From Gammaproteobacteria bacterium (GTDB lineage Bacteria > Pseudomonadota > Gammaproteobacteria > Pseudomonadales > Azotimanducaceae), in NCBI GenBank assembly GCA_024640825.1, contig JAHEEG010000016.1:1-38781 (forward strand): a stretch of 38,781 bases of DNA, given 5' to 3'. Under the pieces are notes generated by a model. The model had not been told where the DNA came from, did not search any database, and saw nothing but the letters and a program-made list of their open reading frames with translations. Below, in pieces: positions 16,196 through 24,058 of this stretch (within the stretch, counting starts at the first letter, position 1; each line of letters begins with the position of its first letter). The translations under genes were made by a program, and so were the position numbers.

Positions 16196-17821
16196 GTGCT
16201 CATAGATCTGCGCAATGCCCAAAACGGGGTTAACGGCGGGGTCAGGCTTGAGGCCGACGTCTGCATCGTCGGCGCCGGCGCTGCCGGAGTCAGTCTCACC
16301 CGCCACCTCAGAAATCTGGGGCACAGCGTGTGCCTACTGGAAAGCGGCGGGCTGGATTTCGAGCAGCAAACACAGGACCTTTACGACGGGCCCAATCTGG
16401 GCATGGCCTACTACGACCTGGTGGACGCACGGCTGCGCTTTTTCGGCGGCACGACCAACATTTGGGGTGGGCGTTGCACGCCACTGGAACCATTGGACTT
16501 TGAGCATCGCCCATGGGTTCCCGATAGCGGCTGGCCGTTCCAGGCGCAGGCCCTGGAGAAACACTACCGCATTGCTCACGACTCGCTGGACCTCGGCGAG
16601 TTCGCCTACGATGAAAAGGTCTGGCGCGCTATCGGGGAGTCTGTGCCGGATTTCGATCCCCGGCGGGTCATCAGCCGCTTCTGGCGCTTCGACACTGTCA
16701 AGGAGCGTTTCAGCGCCCAGCGTTGCCGAGATCTTCTGCAGGACCCGGAGGTTACGGCATTGCTCCACGCCAACGTCACTCATCTTCAGGCAAACCCCAA
16801 CGCCAGCGCCCTCGACCATGTCGTGGTAAGCACTCTGGAAGGTCGGCAAATGGAAGTTCGAGCGCGCAGCTACGTTCTGGCCTGCGGTGGTATTGAGAAT
16901 CCCCGTCTGCTGCTTGCCGCCAGGGACGTGCAGAAGAACGGCATCGGAAACGACAATGACCTGGTCGGTCGCTTTTTCATGGAGCACCAGCACGGCAGAG
17001 CGGGACGGGTGCATACCGACGACCCGTTCAGGCTCTGGCACCTGTTCCGCAAGCGCAGAATCGCCAGCGGCCCGCCGGTCGCGCCAACGCTGTTGCCATC
17101 ACCAAACCTGCAGCAGAATGCGGGCATCCTCAACACAGCGCTGACCTTCAAACTGCAAAGGGATCCAAGCCAGGGCCTGCTGCTGAACGATCGCATATAC
17201 CGCCATCTCAAGCACCAGCTGCCACCCGATCGCACGCGACGCCGACTATGGCACGCCTATCGCGATGTGCGGGGATGGGTTCAACGGAATCTCAAGCCGA
17301 CAATTGAACGCTTGCGTAGCGGTGCCGGAGCGCGACATCTGTACGCCATGGTTCGCGCTGAGCAGGCTCCCAACCCGAACAGCCGAGTCACCCTGTCAGG
17401 AGAACGGGATGCGCTAGGGATGCTCAAGGCCAGCCTCGACTGGCGGCTAAGCGATATGGACAAACAGACCGTCAGCGTGCTGGCGGATACCCTGGGTGAG
17501 GAACTGACCCGACTGGGTGCAGGAAGGGTGGAGAAAGCCGAGTGGTTGCTGGATCCATCGCCGGAATGGCCAGTGGACCCCACCATCAGCAAACATCCGA
17601 TCGGTGGCTATCACCACATGGGAACGACACGCATGGGCAGCACGCCCAGGACGGGCGTGGTCAACGAGCACGGGCGCGTGCACGGCTATCACAACCTGTA
17701 TATCGCCGGAAGCTCGGTGTTCCCCACCGGCGGGTGGGCCAACCCTACGCTGACGATCCTCGCCCTGGTTCACCGGCTCGCCGAACACCTGGACGCCAGG
17801 CTGCAGGAAACCGACGCCTGA
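16196..17821 (+). CDS. GMC-family FAD-dependent oxidoreductase
   Basis: 541 residues. The FAD-binding Rossmann motif VGAGAAG is at residues 25-31, followed by a conserved FFGGTTNIWGGRC segment around residue 80. The C-terminal domain has GYHHMGTTRMG and NLYIAGSSVFPTGGWANPTLT, the usual closing signature of glucose-methanol-choline oxidoreductases. The family oxidises alcohols, often on sugars or sterol-like molecules. In this locus it may oxidise a sphingoid or head-group hydroxyl; no homologue in a characterised sphingolipid pathway comes to mind. It starts with GTG at 16196, four bases after the hydroxylase stop, and ends the tightly packed gene run that began with the ABC exporter; a 122-bp gap with a promoter-like sequence follows. 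Confidence 0.85.
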   Translation: MLIDLRNAQNGVNGGVRLEADVCIVGAGAAGVSLTRHLRNLGHSVCLLESGGLDFEQQTQDLYDGPNLGMAYYDLVDARLRFFGGTTNIWGGRCTPLEPLDFEHRPWVPDSGWPFQAQALEKHYRIAHDSLDLGEFAYDEKVWRAIGESVPDFDPRRVISRFWRFDTVKERFSAQRCRDLLQDPEVTALLHANVTHLQANPNASALDHVVVSTLEGRQMEVRARSYVLACGGIENPRLLLAARDVQKNGIGNDNDLVGRFFMEHQHGRAGRVHTDDPFRLWHLFRKRRIASGPPVAPTLLPSPNLQQNAGILNTALTFKLQRDPSQGLLLNDRIYRHLKHQLPPDRTRRRLWHAYRDVRGWVQRNLKPTIERLRSGAGARHLYAMVRAEQAPNPNSRVTLSGERDALGMLKASLDWRLSDMDKQTVSVLADTLGEELTRLGAGRVEKAEWLLDPSPEWPVDPTISKHPIGGYHHMGTTRMGSTPRTGVVNEHGRVHGYHNLYIAGSSVFPTGGWANPTLTILALVHRLAEHLDARLQETDA

Positions 17822-17869
17822 TTAGCCCTTACCGGAATCAAAGGCGTGCCCACTTTACAAGCGGGACAT

Positions 17870-17898
17870 TTGGAGCGAGCTTCGAGGCATGGTAAATT
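17870..17898 (+). promoter_or_regulatory. Sigma70-like promoter candidate
   Basis: TTGGAG (17870-17875) and TAAATT (17893-17898) are separated by exactly 17 bp, each matching four of six consensus bases. They lie 46 bp before the ATG of the nucleotidyltransferase gene in the first gap of more than 120 bp since the exporter gene. The call rests on spacing and position alone. Confidence 0.4.
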
Positions 17899-17943
17899 GA
17901 CGTGTTTTGCCTAAGCAAGTCGCCGAGGGACGCACGACACCCT

Positions 17944-18693
17944 ATGAAAGCCATCATTCTCAGCGCTGGTCAGGGACGGCGCTTGCTGCCGCTCACCAAA
18001 TCCGACCCCAAATGCGCCCTGCACGTGGCAGGTCGTTCTATTCTTGAAACCCAGCTTGGGGAGATAGCCAAATGCGCGATCGACGAAGTGCTGGTTGTTA
18101 CAGGCTTCGGCGCGGATCGGGTTGACGAGATAGTAACCGGCATAAAAGGTCCGCGCGTCCGCACACTTTTCAACCCCTTCTTTGCTTTGTCCGACAACCT
18201 GGGCACGTGCTGGGTAGCGGGTCCGGAAATGCACGAGCCCTTCGTCCTGATCAACGGTGACACGCTGTTCGAATCCGAGATCTTGCGGGCACTGCTCAGC
18301 TCCGCAGACAGCTCGCCGGTTACCCTGGTAACCGATGCAAAGGGTTCCTACGACGATGACGATATGAAAGTCGTGGTGGAGGGGGACCGCTTGCGCCGCG
18401 TGGGCAAACAGCTGAGTGAGGGCGTTAACGGCGAGTCCATCGGCATGATGCTGTTCCGTGGGGCCGGTCCACAGGTTTTCCGCGCAACGGTGGAGAAGGC
18501 AATGCGTTACGGGGAAGGCGTCAAGCGCTGGTATCTCTCCGTCATCGACGAGCTGGCACAGCAAGGTCTCGTGAAAGTCTGCAGCATCAACGGGTTGAGC
18601 TGGTGCGAAGTGGATGACACCGCCGATCTCGCCCACGCCCAGGGCGTTGTCGCGTCCTGGGACCTGCCTTCCGAGAAGGCGGCAGTTTCCTGA
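17944..18693 (+). CDS. Sugar/alcohol-phosphate nucleotidyltransferase
   Basis: 249 residues of the NTP_transferase family. AIILSAGQGRRLLPLTKSDP is the signature NTP-binding loop, with the Lys of PKCAL following; LINGDTLFESEIL carries the metal-binding Asp; SWCEVDDTADLAHA closes the fold. The layout resembles small cytidylyltransferases such as LicC and inositol-1-phosphate cytidylyltransferase more than the longer RmlA enzymes. A CDP-alcohol phosphotransferase is encoded 1.5 kb downstream, and such pairs make and use the CDP-linked polar group of phosphodiester lipids. I infer that this enzyme supplies the CDP-activated head-group donor. ATG at 17944 is chosen because it begins the conserved domain directly; the frame is open upstream but has no family sequence. 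Nucleotide and alcohol specificity remain unknown. Confidence 0.75.
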   Translation: MKAIILSAGQGRRLLPLTKSDPKCALHVAGRSILETQLGEIAKCAIDEVLVVTGFGADRVDEIVTGIKGPRVRTLFNPFFALSDNLGTCWVAGPEMHEPFVLINGDTLFESEILRALLSSADSSPVTLVTDAKGSYDDDDMKVVVEGDRLRRVGKQLSEGVNGESIGMMLFRGAGPQVFRATVEKAMRYGEGVKRWYLSVIDELAQQGLVKVCSINGLSWCEVDDTADLAHAQGVVASWDLPSEKAAVS

Positions 18694-18725
18694 GACGCTG
18701 CAACGGGACCCGGACGACATCGGCT

Positions 18726-19160
18726 GTGAACGAAACGATACTGAAATTCGGCTATCCGGCGACCCTGATTAAGGAATACCAGAACTGGGTGGTTCTGCTA
18801 CGGCCACAGCAGGTTACTCTGGGGTCACTGGTGCTGGCCTGCAAAGAGCCGGCTAAGCAGTTCGGCGAGGTCTCACCAGCAGGGTTCGCCGAGCTGAGCC
18901 GGGCCGTGGCCGATCTGGAGTCGGCGCTGTCATCGGCATTCCAGTTCGACAAGATCAACTACCTGATGCTGATGATGCTCGATCCGGATGTGCATTTTCA
19001 CGTCATTCCGCGGTACGCGGAGGCGAGATCTTTCGAAGGACACAGCTTTAGCGATCAGAGTTGGCCGGGGCCTCCTGCATTGAATTTGGTCAACGATATC
19101 GACGCGGGTATCAGCGAGCGGCTGAGGGATGCGCTCAGATCGCGCTGGGCGTCTCTCTAA
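18726..19160 (+). CDS. HIT-family protein
   Basis: 144 residues of the histidine-triad superfamily. The active-site segment is DPDVHFHVIPRY: the central catalytic His and the third His of the H-x-H-x-H motif are present, but the first is replaced by Asp. HIT proteins hydrolyse or transfer nucleotidyl groups through a histidine-nucleotide intermediate. Here a role in recycling or removing a misdirected NMP-linked head group, or AMP from the acyl-AMP ligase, is possible. GTG at 18726 follows the nucleotidyltransferase stop by 32 bp, suggesting co-transcription. Its 3' end overlaps by 26 bp with the convergent metallophosphoesterase gene. Superfamily membership is sound; activity is uncertain because of the substituted first His. 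Confidence 0.75.
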   Translation: MNETILKFGYPATLIKEYQNWVVLLRPQQVTLGSLVLACKEPAKQFGEVSPAGFAELSRAVADLESALSSAFQFDKINYLMLMMLDPDVHFHVIPRYAEARSFEGHSFSDQSWPGPPALNLVNDIDAGISERLRDALRSRWASL

Positions 19161-20049
19161 GCGCTACGCGCCAGCGGGACTCCTCGAGAACTGCGATCTG
19201 ACCCTGCGGGGTGATGCCTTTCAGACGCATGACCACCGTCCAGCCATCAAGCTCCCGAGCAATGTCGAACACGCGGTAGGAAGCAGGTGCGCCGGGCTGG
19301 GCGCTGGATGCCGAGGCTGTCGAAAAAATGTGCGTACCTCCAATTACCGGGCCAACCCGATTGCGATGCACATGTCCATGCAGAACCAGTTCCGGCTGGT
19401 GCCGCTGCACCATGCTGGCCAGCTGATCCGCATCTCTCAACGCTTTACGCCAGGCTGTCATGCCCGGCAGGGGAGGATGGTGCAAAATCAAACAACGAAA
19501 GCCCTGCGCATGCATCAAAAGATCATCGAGCTGACGAAGCTGATCGGCGCCCAACCGCCCGTCTGCCATCAGCAGCGGCGCCGGGTAGGCCGAGCAAAGA
19601 CCTAGCACGGCAGCCTCCACCTCCCCCTCTTCGACCTGTCTGATCCGCGGGAACAGATCCATCGGAGAAATTTCCGACGTGTCTTGCCCCGTGCCGAGAT
19701 AAGGCCCCCACAGATCGCACAGGTCTGCCCAGGCGTCTGCACGGTAATAATCATGGTTGCCCGGGACCAGCAGCACCTGTTCCGGAGGTCCAAGACTCTC
19801 GAGCCAGGCGCCGGCAGCCGAGATCTCATCGGTCAGACCGATGTGCGCAAGATCGCCGGAAAGCAGAATCTGCGTAGCGGATTCGGCACGAACGGCATCG
19901 GTTATCTGTTCCAGCAGATCGGTACGATGCACCAATCGGCGCTTACGTTTCCAGGACAGATAGCCAAGCCGTCTCTTGCCGCGCAGGCCTATGAAACTCT
20001 CATCCGCGAGCGAAGTTAAGTGAGGATCGGTAAGGTGAACCAGTCGCAT
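19135..20049 (-). CDS. Calcineurin-like metallophosphoesterase
   Basis: 304 residues with every metal-binding block of the family: TDPHL near the N-terminus, LSGDLAH, PGNHDYY, LILHHPPLP and HGHVHRN. Two metal ions bound by these residues hydrolyse phosphomono- or phosphodiesters. No signal peptide is seen, so it is cytosolic. It is the only minus-strand gene inside the plus-strand part of the lipid locus: it converges with the HIT gene (26-bp overlap) and is divergent from the CDP-alcohol phosphotransferase, with 116 bp between the starts. A dephosphorylation step after head-group transfer, as in the PGP to PG step, would fit. ATG at 20049 is preferred over a longer frame because MRLVHLTDPHL is the canonical start. 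Confidence 0.83.
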   Translation of the reverse strand: MRLVHLTDPHLTSLADESFIGLRGKRRLGYLSWKRKRRLVHRTDLLEQITDAVRAESATQILLSGDLAHIGLTDEISAAGAWLESLGPPEQVLLVPGNHDYYRADAWADLCDLWGPYLGTGQDTSEISPMDLFPRIRQVEEGEVEAAVLGLCSAYPAPLLMADGRLGADQLRQLDDLLMHAQGFRCLILHHPPLPGMTAWRKALRDADQLASMVQRHQPELVLHGHVHRNRVGPVIGGTHIFSTASASSAQPGAPASYRVFDIARELDGWTVVMRLKGITPQGQIAVLEESRWRVALRETPSAI

Positions 20050-20165
20050 GCCTTGGGACCCGGAAATGGTCGTTTGCTGGGTCGTCGAGGCGATGTCTAT
20101 AATCCCCGCGGCCACCCTCTTAAAAGGTCTGACAGGCCTCTCGGACAGCGAGAACGAACTATATC

Positions 20166-21497
20166 ATGACGGATTTCGCGCTCGTAGTTGGCGAATCGAC
20201 AGTCCGGCTGTGGAGCCTGGACGCCAGGGAGCGGATCAGGCGGCAGCTGAAACAGGCAGGCGACGTGCGGCTGCTTGAGCGACCGGAAGATCTTAAAGGG
20301 CTTTCGCCCCAGGCCAACGTACTGATCCTGCGCGCGGACTATCTCTTCGAGGTGCGAACGCTGGCTGCCATGATGGAACGTCCCGATACGGCGCTGATTC
20401 ATCCCAAGCTGCAACGCCCGGCGGGCGCCTACGTACGAGCAACCCTTGCACCGAAAACGGCCCAGGCCCTTGCGATCGAGGCGGCCTCTCATCAGGAAGG
20501 ATCGGTCGAGAACGAGGGGCCATTCGAGACGGATGGGGCCTCACAGACAGAAGTGCCCGCAAATGGGGAAACGTCTTTGCCGAAGAACGGATCCGGGAAA
20601 GCGGGCTCTGTTCTTCCTGAGGGGGTCGCACTCATCAGCGCAGACGCGCTTGGTGCCTTCGACCACCAGCTGCGCAAAGCCAAAGCGCCACTCCTGGAAC
20701 CAGTCTCCGAGGACACGAGGCGCGCTTTGGAGAGTCAGCTCTACGGTTCTTCCTACAAGGGGATCACCGACCTGGTGACAAAGTTTGTATGGCCTCGGCC
20801 GGCGCGCCAGGGCGTGCGCTTCTGCGCCAGAATGGGGGTAACCCCCAACGCAGTAACCACCATAGGCTTCCTGCTGATGATATGGGCCTGCTATCTGTTC
20901 GCTCAGGGTCAGTTCGTTCTGGGCCTGGCGGCCGGCTGGCTGATGACTTATCTGGATACCGTGGATGGGAAGCTGGCCAGGGTAACGGTTCAGTCCAGCA
21001 AATTCGGACACCTGTTCGATCACGGGATGGACCTGATCCACCCTCCTTTCTGGTACGTTTACTGGGGAACCGCTCTTACGGCTTATCAGCCAATCTGGGG
21101 GCTGGGACTCTCCGATCTCTACTGGCTTATCATCGTCGGTTACATACTGGGAAGGGCGGTTGAAGCGCTGTTCCATCTGTTGGGGGATGCCAGCATCTTT
21201 TCGTGGCGGCCTTTCGATGCTTACTTCCGCCTCGTCACTGCCCGAAGAAATCCCTGCATGATTTTCCTAACCCTGAGCCTTTTCGTGGGCAGGCCCGATT
21301 GGGGGTTACTGAGCGTAGCCCTCTGGACATCGGCTACCACAGCCATTCTGTTCCTACGCCTGATCCAGGGGCTGATAGAGCGCGTCCGCCACGGGCGTCT
21401 GAAATCATGGCTTGCTGACCCTGAATCTGCGGTCGCCAGTCATTCCAGTGCCTACCGAATGTTCTCCGGAACCCAGAGTGCCTACGCCGCTGACTGA
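20166..21497 (+). CDS. CDP-alcohol phosphotransferase with N-terminal extra domain
   Basis: 443 residues. The C-terminal half, from about residue 210, is a membrane CDP-alcohol phosphotransferase with several hydrophobic helices. Its catalytic signature D-x2-D-G-x2-A-R-x8-G-x3-D-x3-D is complete: Asp264, Asp267, Gly268, Ala271, Arg272, Gly281, Asp285, Asp289. Enzymes with this motif swap CMP for a lipid or alcohol hydroxyl, as in PG, PI and PE synthesis. The first 190 residues form an extra soluble region; residues 1-100 and 150-175 have the strand pattern of a decayed nucleotidyltransferase, and 105-150 is a Glu/Gly-rich linker. This resembles the fused IPCT/DIPPS enzymes of hyperthermophiles. 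Transfer of a polar alcohol phosphate to ceramide is inferred. Confidence 0.82.
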   Translation: MTDFALVVGESTVRLWSLDARERIRRQLKQAGDVRLLERPEDLKGLSPQANVLILRADYLFEVRTLAAMMERPDTALIHPKLQRPAGAYVRATLAPKTAQALAIEAASHQEGSVENEGPFETDGASQTEVPANGETSLPKNGSGKAGSVLPEGVALISADALGAFDHQLRKAKAPLLEPVSEDTRRALESQLYGSSYKGITDLVTKFVWPRPARQGVRFCARMGVTPNAVTTIGFLLMIWACYLFAQGQFVLGLAAGWLMTYLDTVDGKLARVTVQSSKFGHLFDHGMDLIHPPFWYVYWGTALTAYQPIWGLGLSDLYWLIIVGYILGRAVEALFHLLGDASIFSWRPFDAYFRLVTARRNPCMIFLTLSLFVGRPDWGLLSVALWTSATTAILFLRLIQGLIERVRHGRLKSWLADPESAVASHSSAYRMFSGTQSAYAAD

Positions 21498-22479
21498 ACC
21501 CGATATCAGCGCTGGGCCTTCACCCGCTTCTGTCGCCCAAAGCAGCGAAAGCGAGCTGAGCGACCTCATAGCAGGCAGCGTCGATGCCGGCCCATTCCTC
21601 GGCGATCCCACGGTTTCCCGCCTGCTTGATGACATCCGAAGCCGCCACGGCAGCAGCGTAGTGGCCGTGCTGCTGTACGGTTCCTATCTGCGAGGCAAAC
21701 GCGACACGCTCCTGGATTTCTACGTGCTGCTGGAAGATTTTCATGAAGCCCTGCCTCGAGCATGGCACCGGCTGGCCAACCGGCTGCTGCCCCCGAACGT
21801 GTACTACCAGTGCGTGCCCAACGGCGACGGAGAGGCTCGCTCAAAATACGCGACGCTAAGCCTTCGACAATTCGAGCGCGCACTGAAAGGTGACTTTCAT
21901 TCCTACTTCTGGTCCCGGTTTACCCAGCCGTGCGCGCTGATCTTCAGCAGAGATACCCTCAGTGAGCAACGGGTGCTGGACGCCTTGAAGAATGCCACCG
22001 TAACCTTCATCGAGGCGGTGCTGCCCGTGCTTTCCGAGCGATTCACCGCCAGGGAGCTCTGGCAGACCGGCTTCAATCTGACCTACCGAGCCGAGCTGCG
22101 CGCGGAGGGGAACGAGCGAATTGTGGAGCTGTACGAAAAAAATGCCCGTCACTTCGACAGCCTTTGCGCGGCTTACGCAAGGCTACCCCATGCTCGAGTC
22201 GACCTCGTCGATGAAGGCATGTTCCAACAGCGCGCTTTCTCCCCAAAGCGCAACGCCGATCTGACGTGGTCCCTGCGATCCTGGTTGGGAAAGCTCCTTT
22301 CCGCGCTGCGCATCATTAAGGCGGCAGGGACTTTTGACGATCCGCTGGACTATCTGCTGTGGAAGATAAAGCGCCACTCAGGCATCTACATTGAGCCAAC
22401 GAACCGACAGCGGCGATTTCCGTTGGTCTTTGCCTGGCCTTTGCTGTGGCGCCTCTACCGCCTGGGCGCGTTCCACTAG
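21478..22479 (+). CDS. Nucleotidyltransferase-like protein of unknown role
   Basis: About 333 residues. VAVLLYGSYLRGKRDTLLDFYVLLED resembles the GS-x-D-x-D core of polymerase-beta-type nucleotidyltransferases, with Gly-Ser followed by Asp pairs. The rest is mostly helical and does not match a family I know. The segment QTGFNLTYRAELRAEG and the C-terminal LDYLLWKIKRHSGIYIEPT are distinctive. The frame is open further upstream (TTG at 21412), but GTG at 21478 is preferred because it limits the overlap with the phosphotransferase gene to 20 bp. The overlap implies co-expression and a related function, perhaps control of or a second step in head-group transfer. It is the last plus-strand gene of the locus and converges with spt, leaving 80 bp without a clear terminator. 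Confidence 0.65.
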   Translation: MPTPLTEPDISAGPSPASVAQSSESELSDLIAGSVDAGPFLGDPTVSRLLDDIRSRHGSSVVAVLLYGSYLRGKRDTLLDFYVLLEDFHEALPRAWHRLANRLLPPNVYYQCVPNGDGEARSKYATLSLRQFERALKGDFHSYFWSRFTQPCALIFSRDTLSEQRVLDALKNATVTFIEAVLPVLSERFTARELWQTGFNLTYRAELRAEGNERIVELYEKNARHFDSLCAAYARLPHARVDLVDEGMFQQRAFSPKRNADLTWSLRSWLGKLLSALRIIKAAGTFDDPLDYLLWKIKRHSGIYIEPTNRQRRFPLVFAWPLLWRLYRLGAFH

Positions 22480-22559
22480 CAACCCAGCGAGCGCCAAAGC
22501 AGCTCACAACAAACGAGTGATCAGCCATTTTTCCAGCCGAGCCTTCAGCCGAACGGATT

Positions 22560-23738
22560 CTATCCGGCAAGCACCACGCTGAAGGCCGTGACGATCTCGT
22601 CGACCTGCGAGGCCGTATGGGCAGCGCTGGTGCTAACTCTCAGCAGGCTCGAGCCGTCCGGAGAGGCTGGGGGCGCGATGAGGTTAGTGTACACACCTGC
22701 GTCAAGAAGCTGGTGCCAGACCCCAAGGGCCTGATCGCGGTCCGCGAATCGCACGCCCACTACCGGGCTCATATCCGGACCCAGGGTCAGGCCAAGGCCC
22801 GCGAGACCTTCGTAAAGGCTTCTGGCGTTTCGCCAGAGCCGCTCACGCAGCTCTGGGCGCTGCTGCAACAGGCGAAGCGCGACACGGGTAGTGGCAATCA
22901 CCGAAGGGCAGGGAGATGCCGTAAAGATATAAGGCCGGCTGGCATAGCGGAACAGTTTGACCACGTCATGGTGGCTGACACAGAAGCCGCCGGTGGATCC
23001 AAGACTCTTGCTGAACGTGCCAACGATGAAATCCACATCGGCCTCAACGCCAGCTTCTTCCGCGAGACCGCGACCATGGTCCCCGTAGATGCCGAGCGAA
23101 TGCGCTTCGTCGACAAAAAGAAAGGCGCCGTAGCGGCGCTTGACCTCGGCAAACTCCGCCAGCGGCGCGTGATCGCCAAGAATACTGTACAGGCCTTCTG
23201 TGATGATCAAGGTTCGGCTGGCGCGATCTTCCAGACGACGCAGGCGATTGTCCAGACTCTCAACATCATTGTGCTTGAAGCGGTAGACGTCGGCGCCGCT
23301 CATCCGGCAACCATCGTAAAGACTGGCATGGGCATCGGCGTCAAGCATCACGCAATCGCCAGGGGCAAGCAACGCCGTGAGCGTACCGATATTCGCCGAG
23401 TAGCCGGTGGAAAACACCATCGCATCATTAACGCCATAGAACTGGGCCAGCTCAAGCTCCAGCGCCCTGTGGCTGTGGTAGTTGCCATTTGCCATCCGAG
23501 AGCCCGTGGTGCCCGTACCCTCGGTTTCAAGCGCCGCCTGGCCAGCGGCAATGCACTCTGGGTCAAAGGTCAGCCCGAGGTAGTTGTTGGTGCCTGCAAG
23601 GATGGTCCGGCGCCCGCGGATGACGGCCTCCGTAGCGGAGATCATCTGCTCCATCTCTACGTCGGTGGGGTCAATCCCGCCCTGGCTCAATTGACGGCGG
23701 GTGGCTGCGACCTCGTCGAATTTACTGAGGAGATGCAT
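22560..23738 (-). CDS. spt: Serine palmitoyltransferase-like alpha-oxoamine synthase
   Basis: 392 residues of the PLP-dependent alpha-oxoamine synthase family (serine palmitoyltransferase, KBL, BioF, HemA). Lys244 in GTFSKSLGSTGG forms the Schiff base with PLP; DEAHS (Asp210, His213) and DAHASLYDG (His137) hold the cofactor ring; GTNNYLGLT opens the catalytic core. It would condense serine with a fatty acyl thioester to give 3-oxosphinganine. BioF and KBL are excluded only by context: the gene directly follows an acyl carrier protein gene, one base apart, and lies in an operon with an acyl-AMP ligase and a reductase, exactly the gene set of Caulobacter ceramide synthesis. ATG at 23738 is preferred to a longer frame that would overlap the ACP gene. 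Confidence 0.82.
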   Translation of the reverse strand: MHLLSKFDEVAATRRQLSQGGIDPTDVEMEQMISATEAVIRGRRTILAGTNNYLGLTFDPECIAAGQAALETEGTGTTGSRMANGNYHSHRALELELAQFYGVNDAMVFSTGYSANIGTLTALLAPGDCVMLDADAHASLYDGCRMSGADVYRFKHNDVESLDNRLRRLEDRASRTLIITEGLYSILGDHAPLAEFAEVKRRYGAFLFVDEAHSLGIYGDHGRGLAEEAGVEADVDFIVGTFSKSLGSTGGFCVSHHDVVKLFRYASRPYIFTASPCPSVIATTRVALRLLQQRPELRERLWRNARSLYEGLAGLGLTLGPDMSPVVGVRFADRDQALGVWHQLLDAGVYTNLIAPPASPDGSSLLRVSTSAAHTASQVDEIVTAFSVVLAG

Positions 23739-23739
23739 G

Positions 23740-23985
23740 CTACTGCTGATTCCGCACCACAACCTCGGCCAGCTGCGAGATCGTGTGGACATTGGAAAGG
23801 CTTTCCAGATCGATAGCTACGTCGTAGTGATCTTCGATCTCGACAACGAACTCCATTATCTGGATCGACTCCAAATTGAGGTCTTTGATGAGATCGGTAC
23901 TACCCGTAAGCTCTGGCGGATTCTTAAGAAACGCCGCCAGGATCGTGCGGATCTCTTGTTCTATTTGTGCAAGGTCTTGACTCAC
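23740..23985 (-). CDS. acpR: Acyl carrier protein for the sphingolipid pathway
   Basis: 81 residues, acidic, with the four-helix pattern of acyl carrier proteins. The phosphopantetheine site is Ser40 in DLNLESIQIMEF, where the usual DSL reads ESI; Asp to Glu is conservative and the Ser is kept. It would carry the fatty acyl chain loaded by the upstream acyl-AMP ligase and hand it to the serine palmitoyltransferase-like enzyme. The gene is followed one base later by spt and preceded by the reductase gene, so it is dedicated to this pathway; a housekeeping ACP would be near fabF and fabG. Naming follows the ACP of the Caulobacter locus and is by context. Confidence 0.8.
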   Translation of the reverse strand: MSQDLAQIEQEIRTILAAFLKNPPELTGSTDLIKDLNLESIQIMEFVVEIEDHYDVAIDLESLSNVHTISQLAEVVVRNQQ

Positions 23986-24058
23986 GAAGCCACCTATTGT
24001 GTGTTCCGGCCTATGACGGCGGCCTCAGTCAGGAGCCTCAGTCAAAGCAGGGCGGTCG

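Noticed and set aside
22560-23738. BioF (8-amino-7-oxononanoate synthase) as identity of the PLP enzyme
   Set aside because: No other biotin gene is near; the ACP, acyl-AMP ligase, reductase and GNAT neighbours point to the sphingoid pathway.
22617-23816. 399-codon open frame antisense to spt
   Set aside because: It mirrors the high-GC codon pattern of spt, shows no protein family features and no ribosome-binding site.
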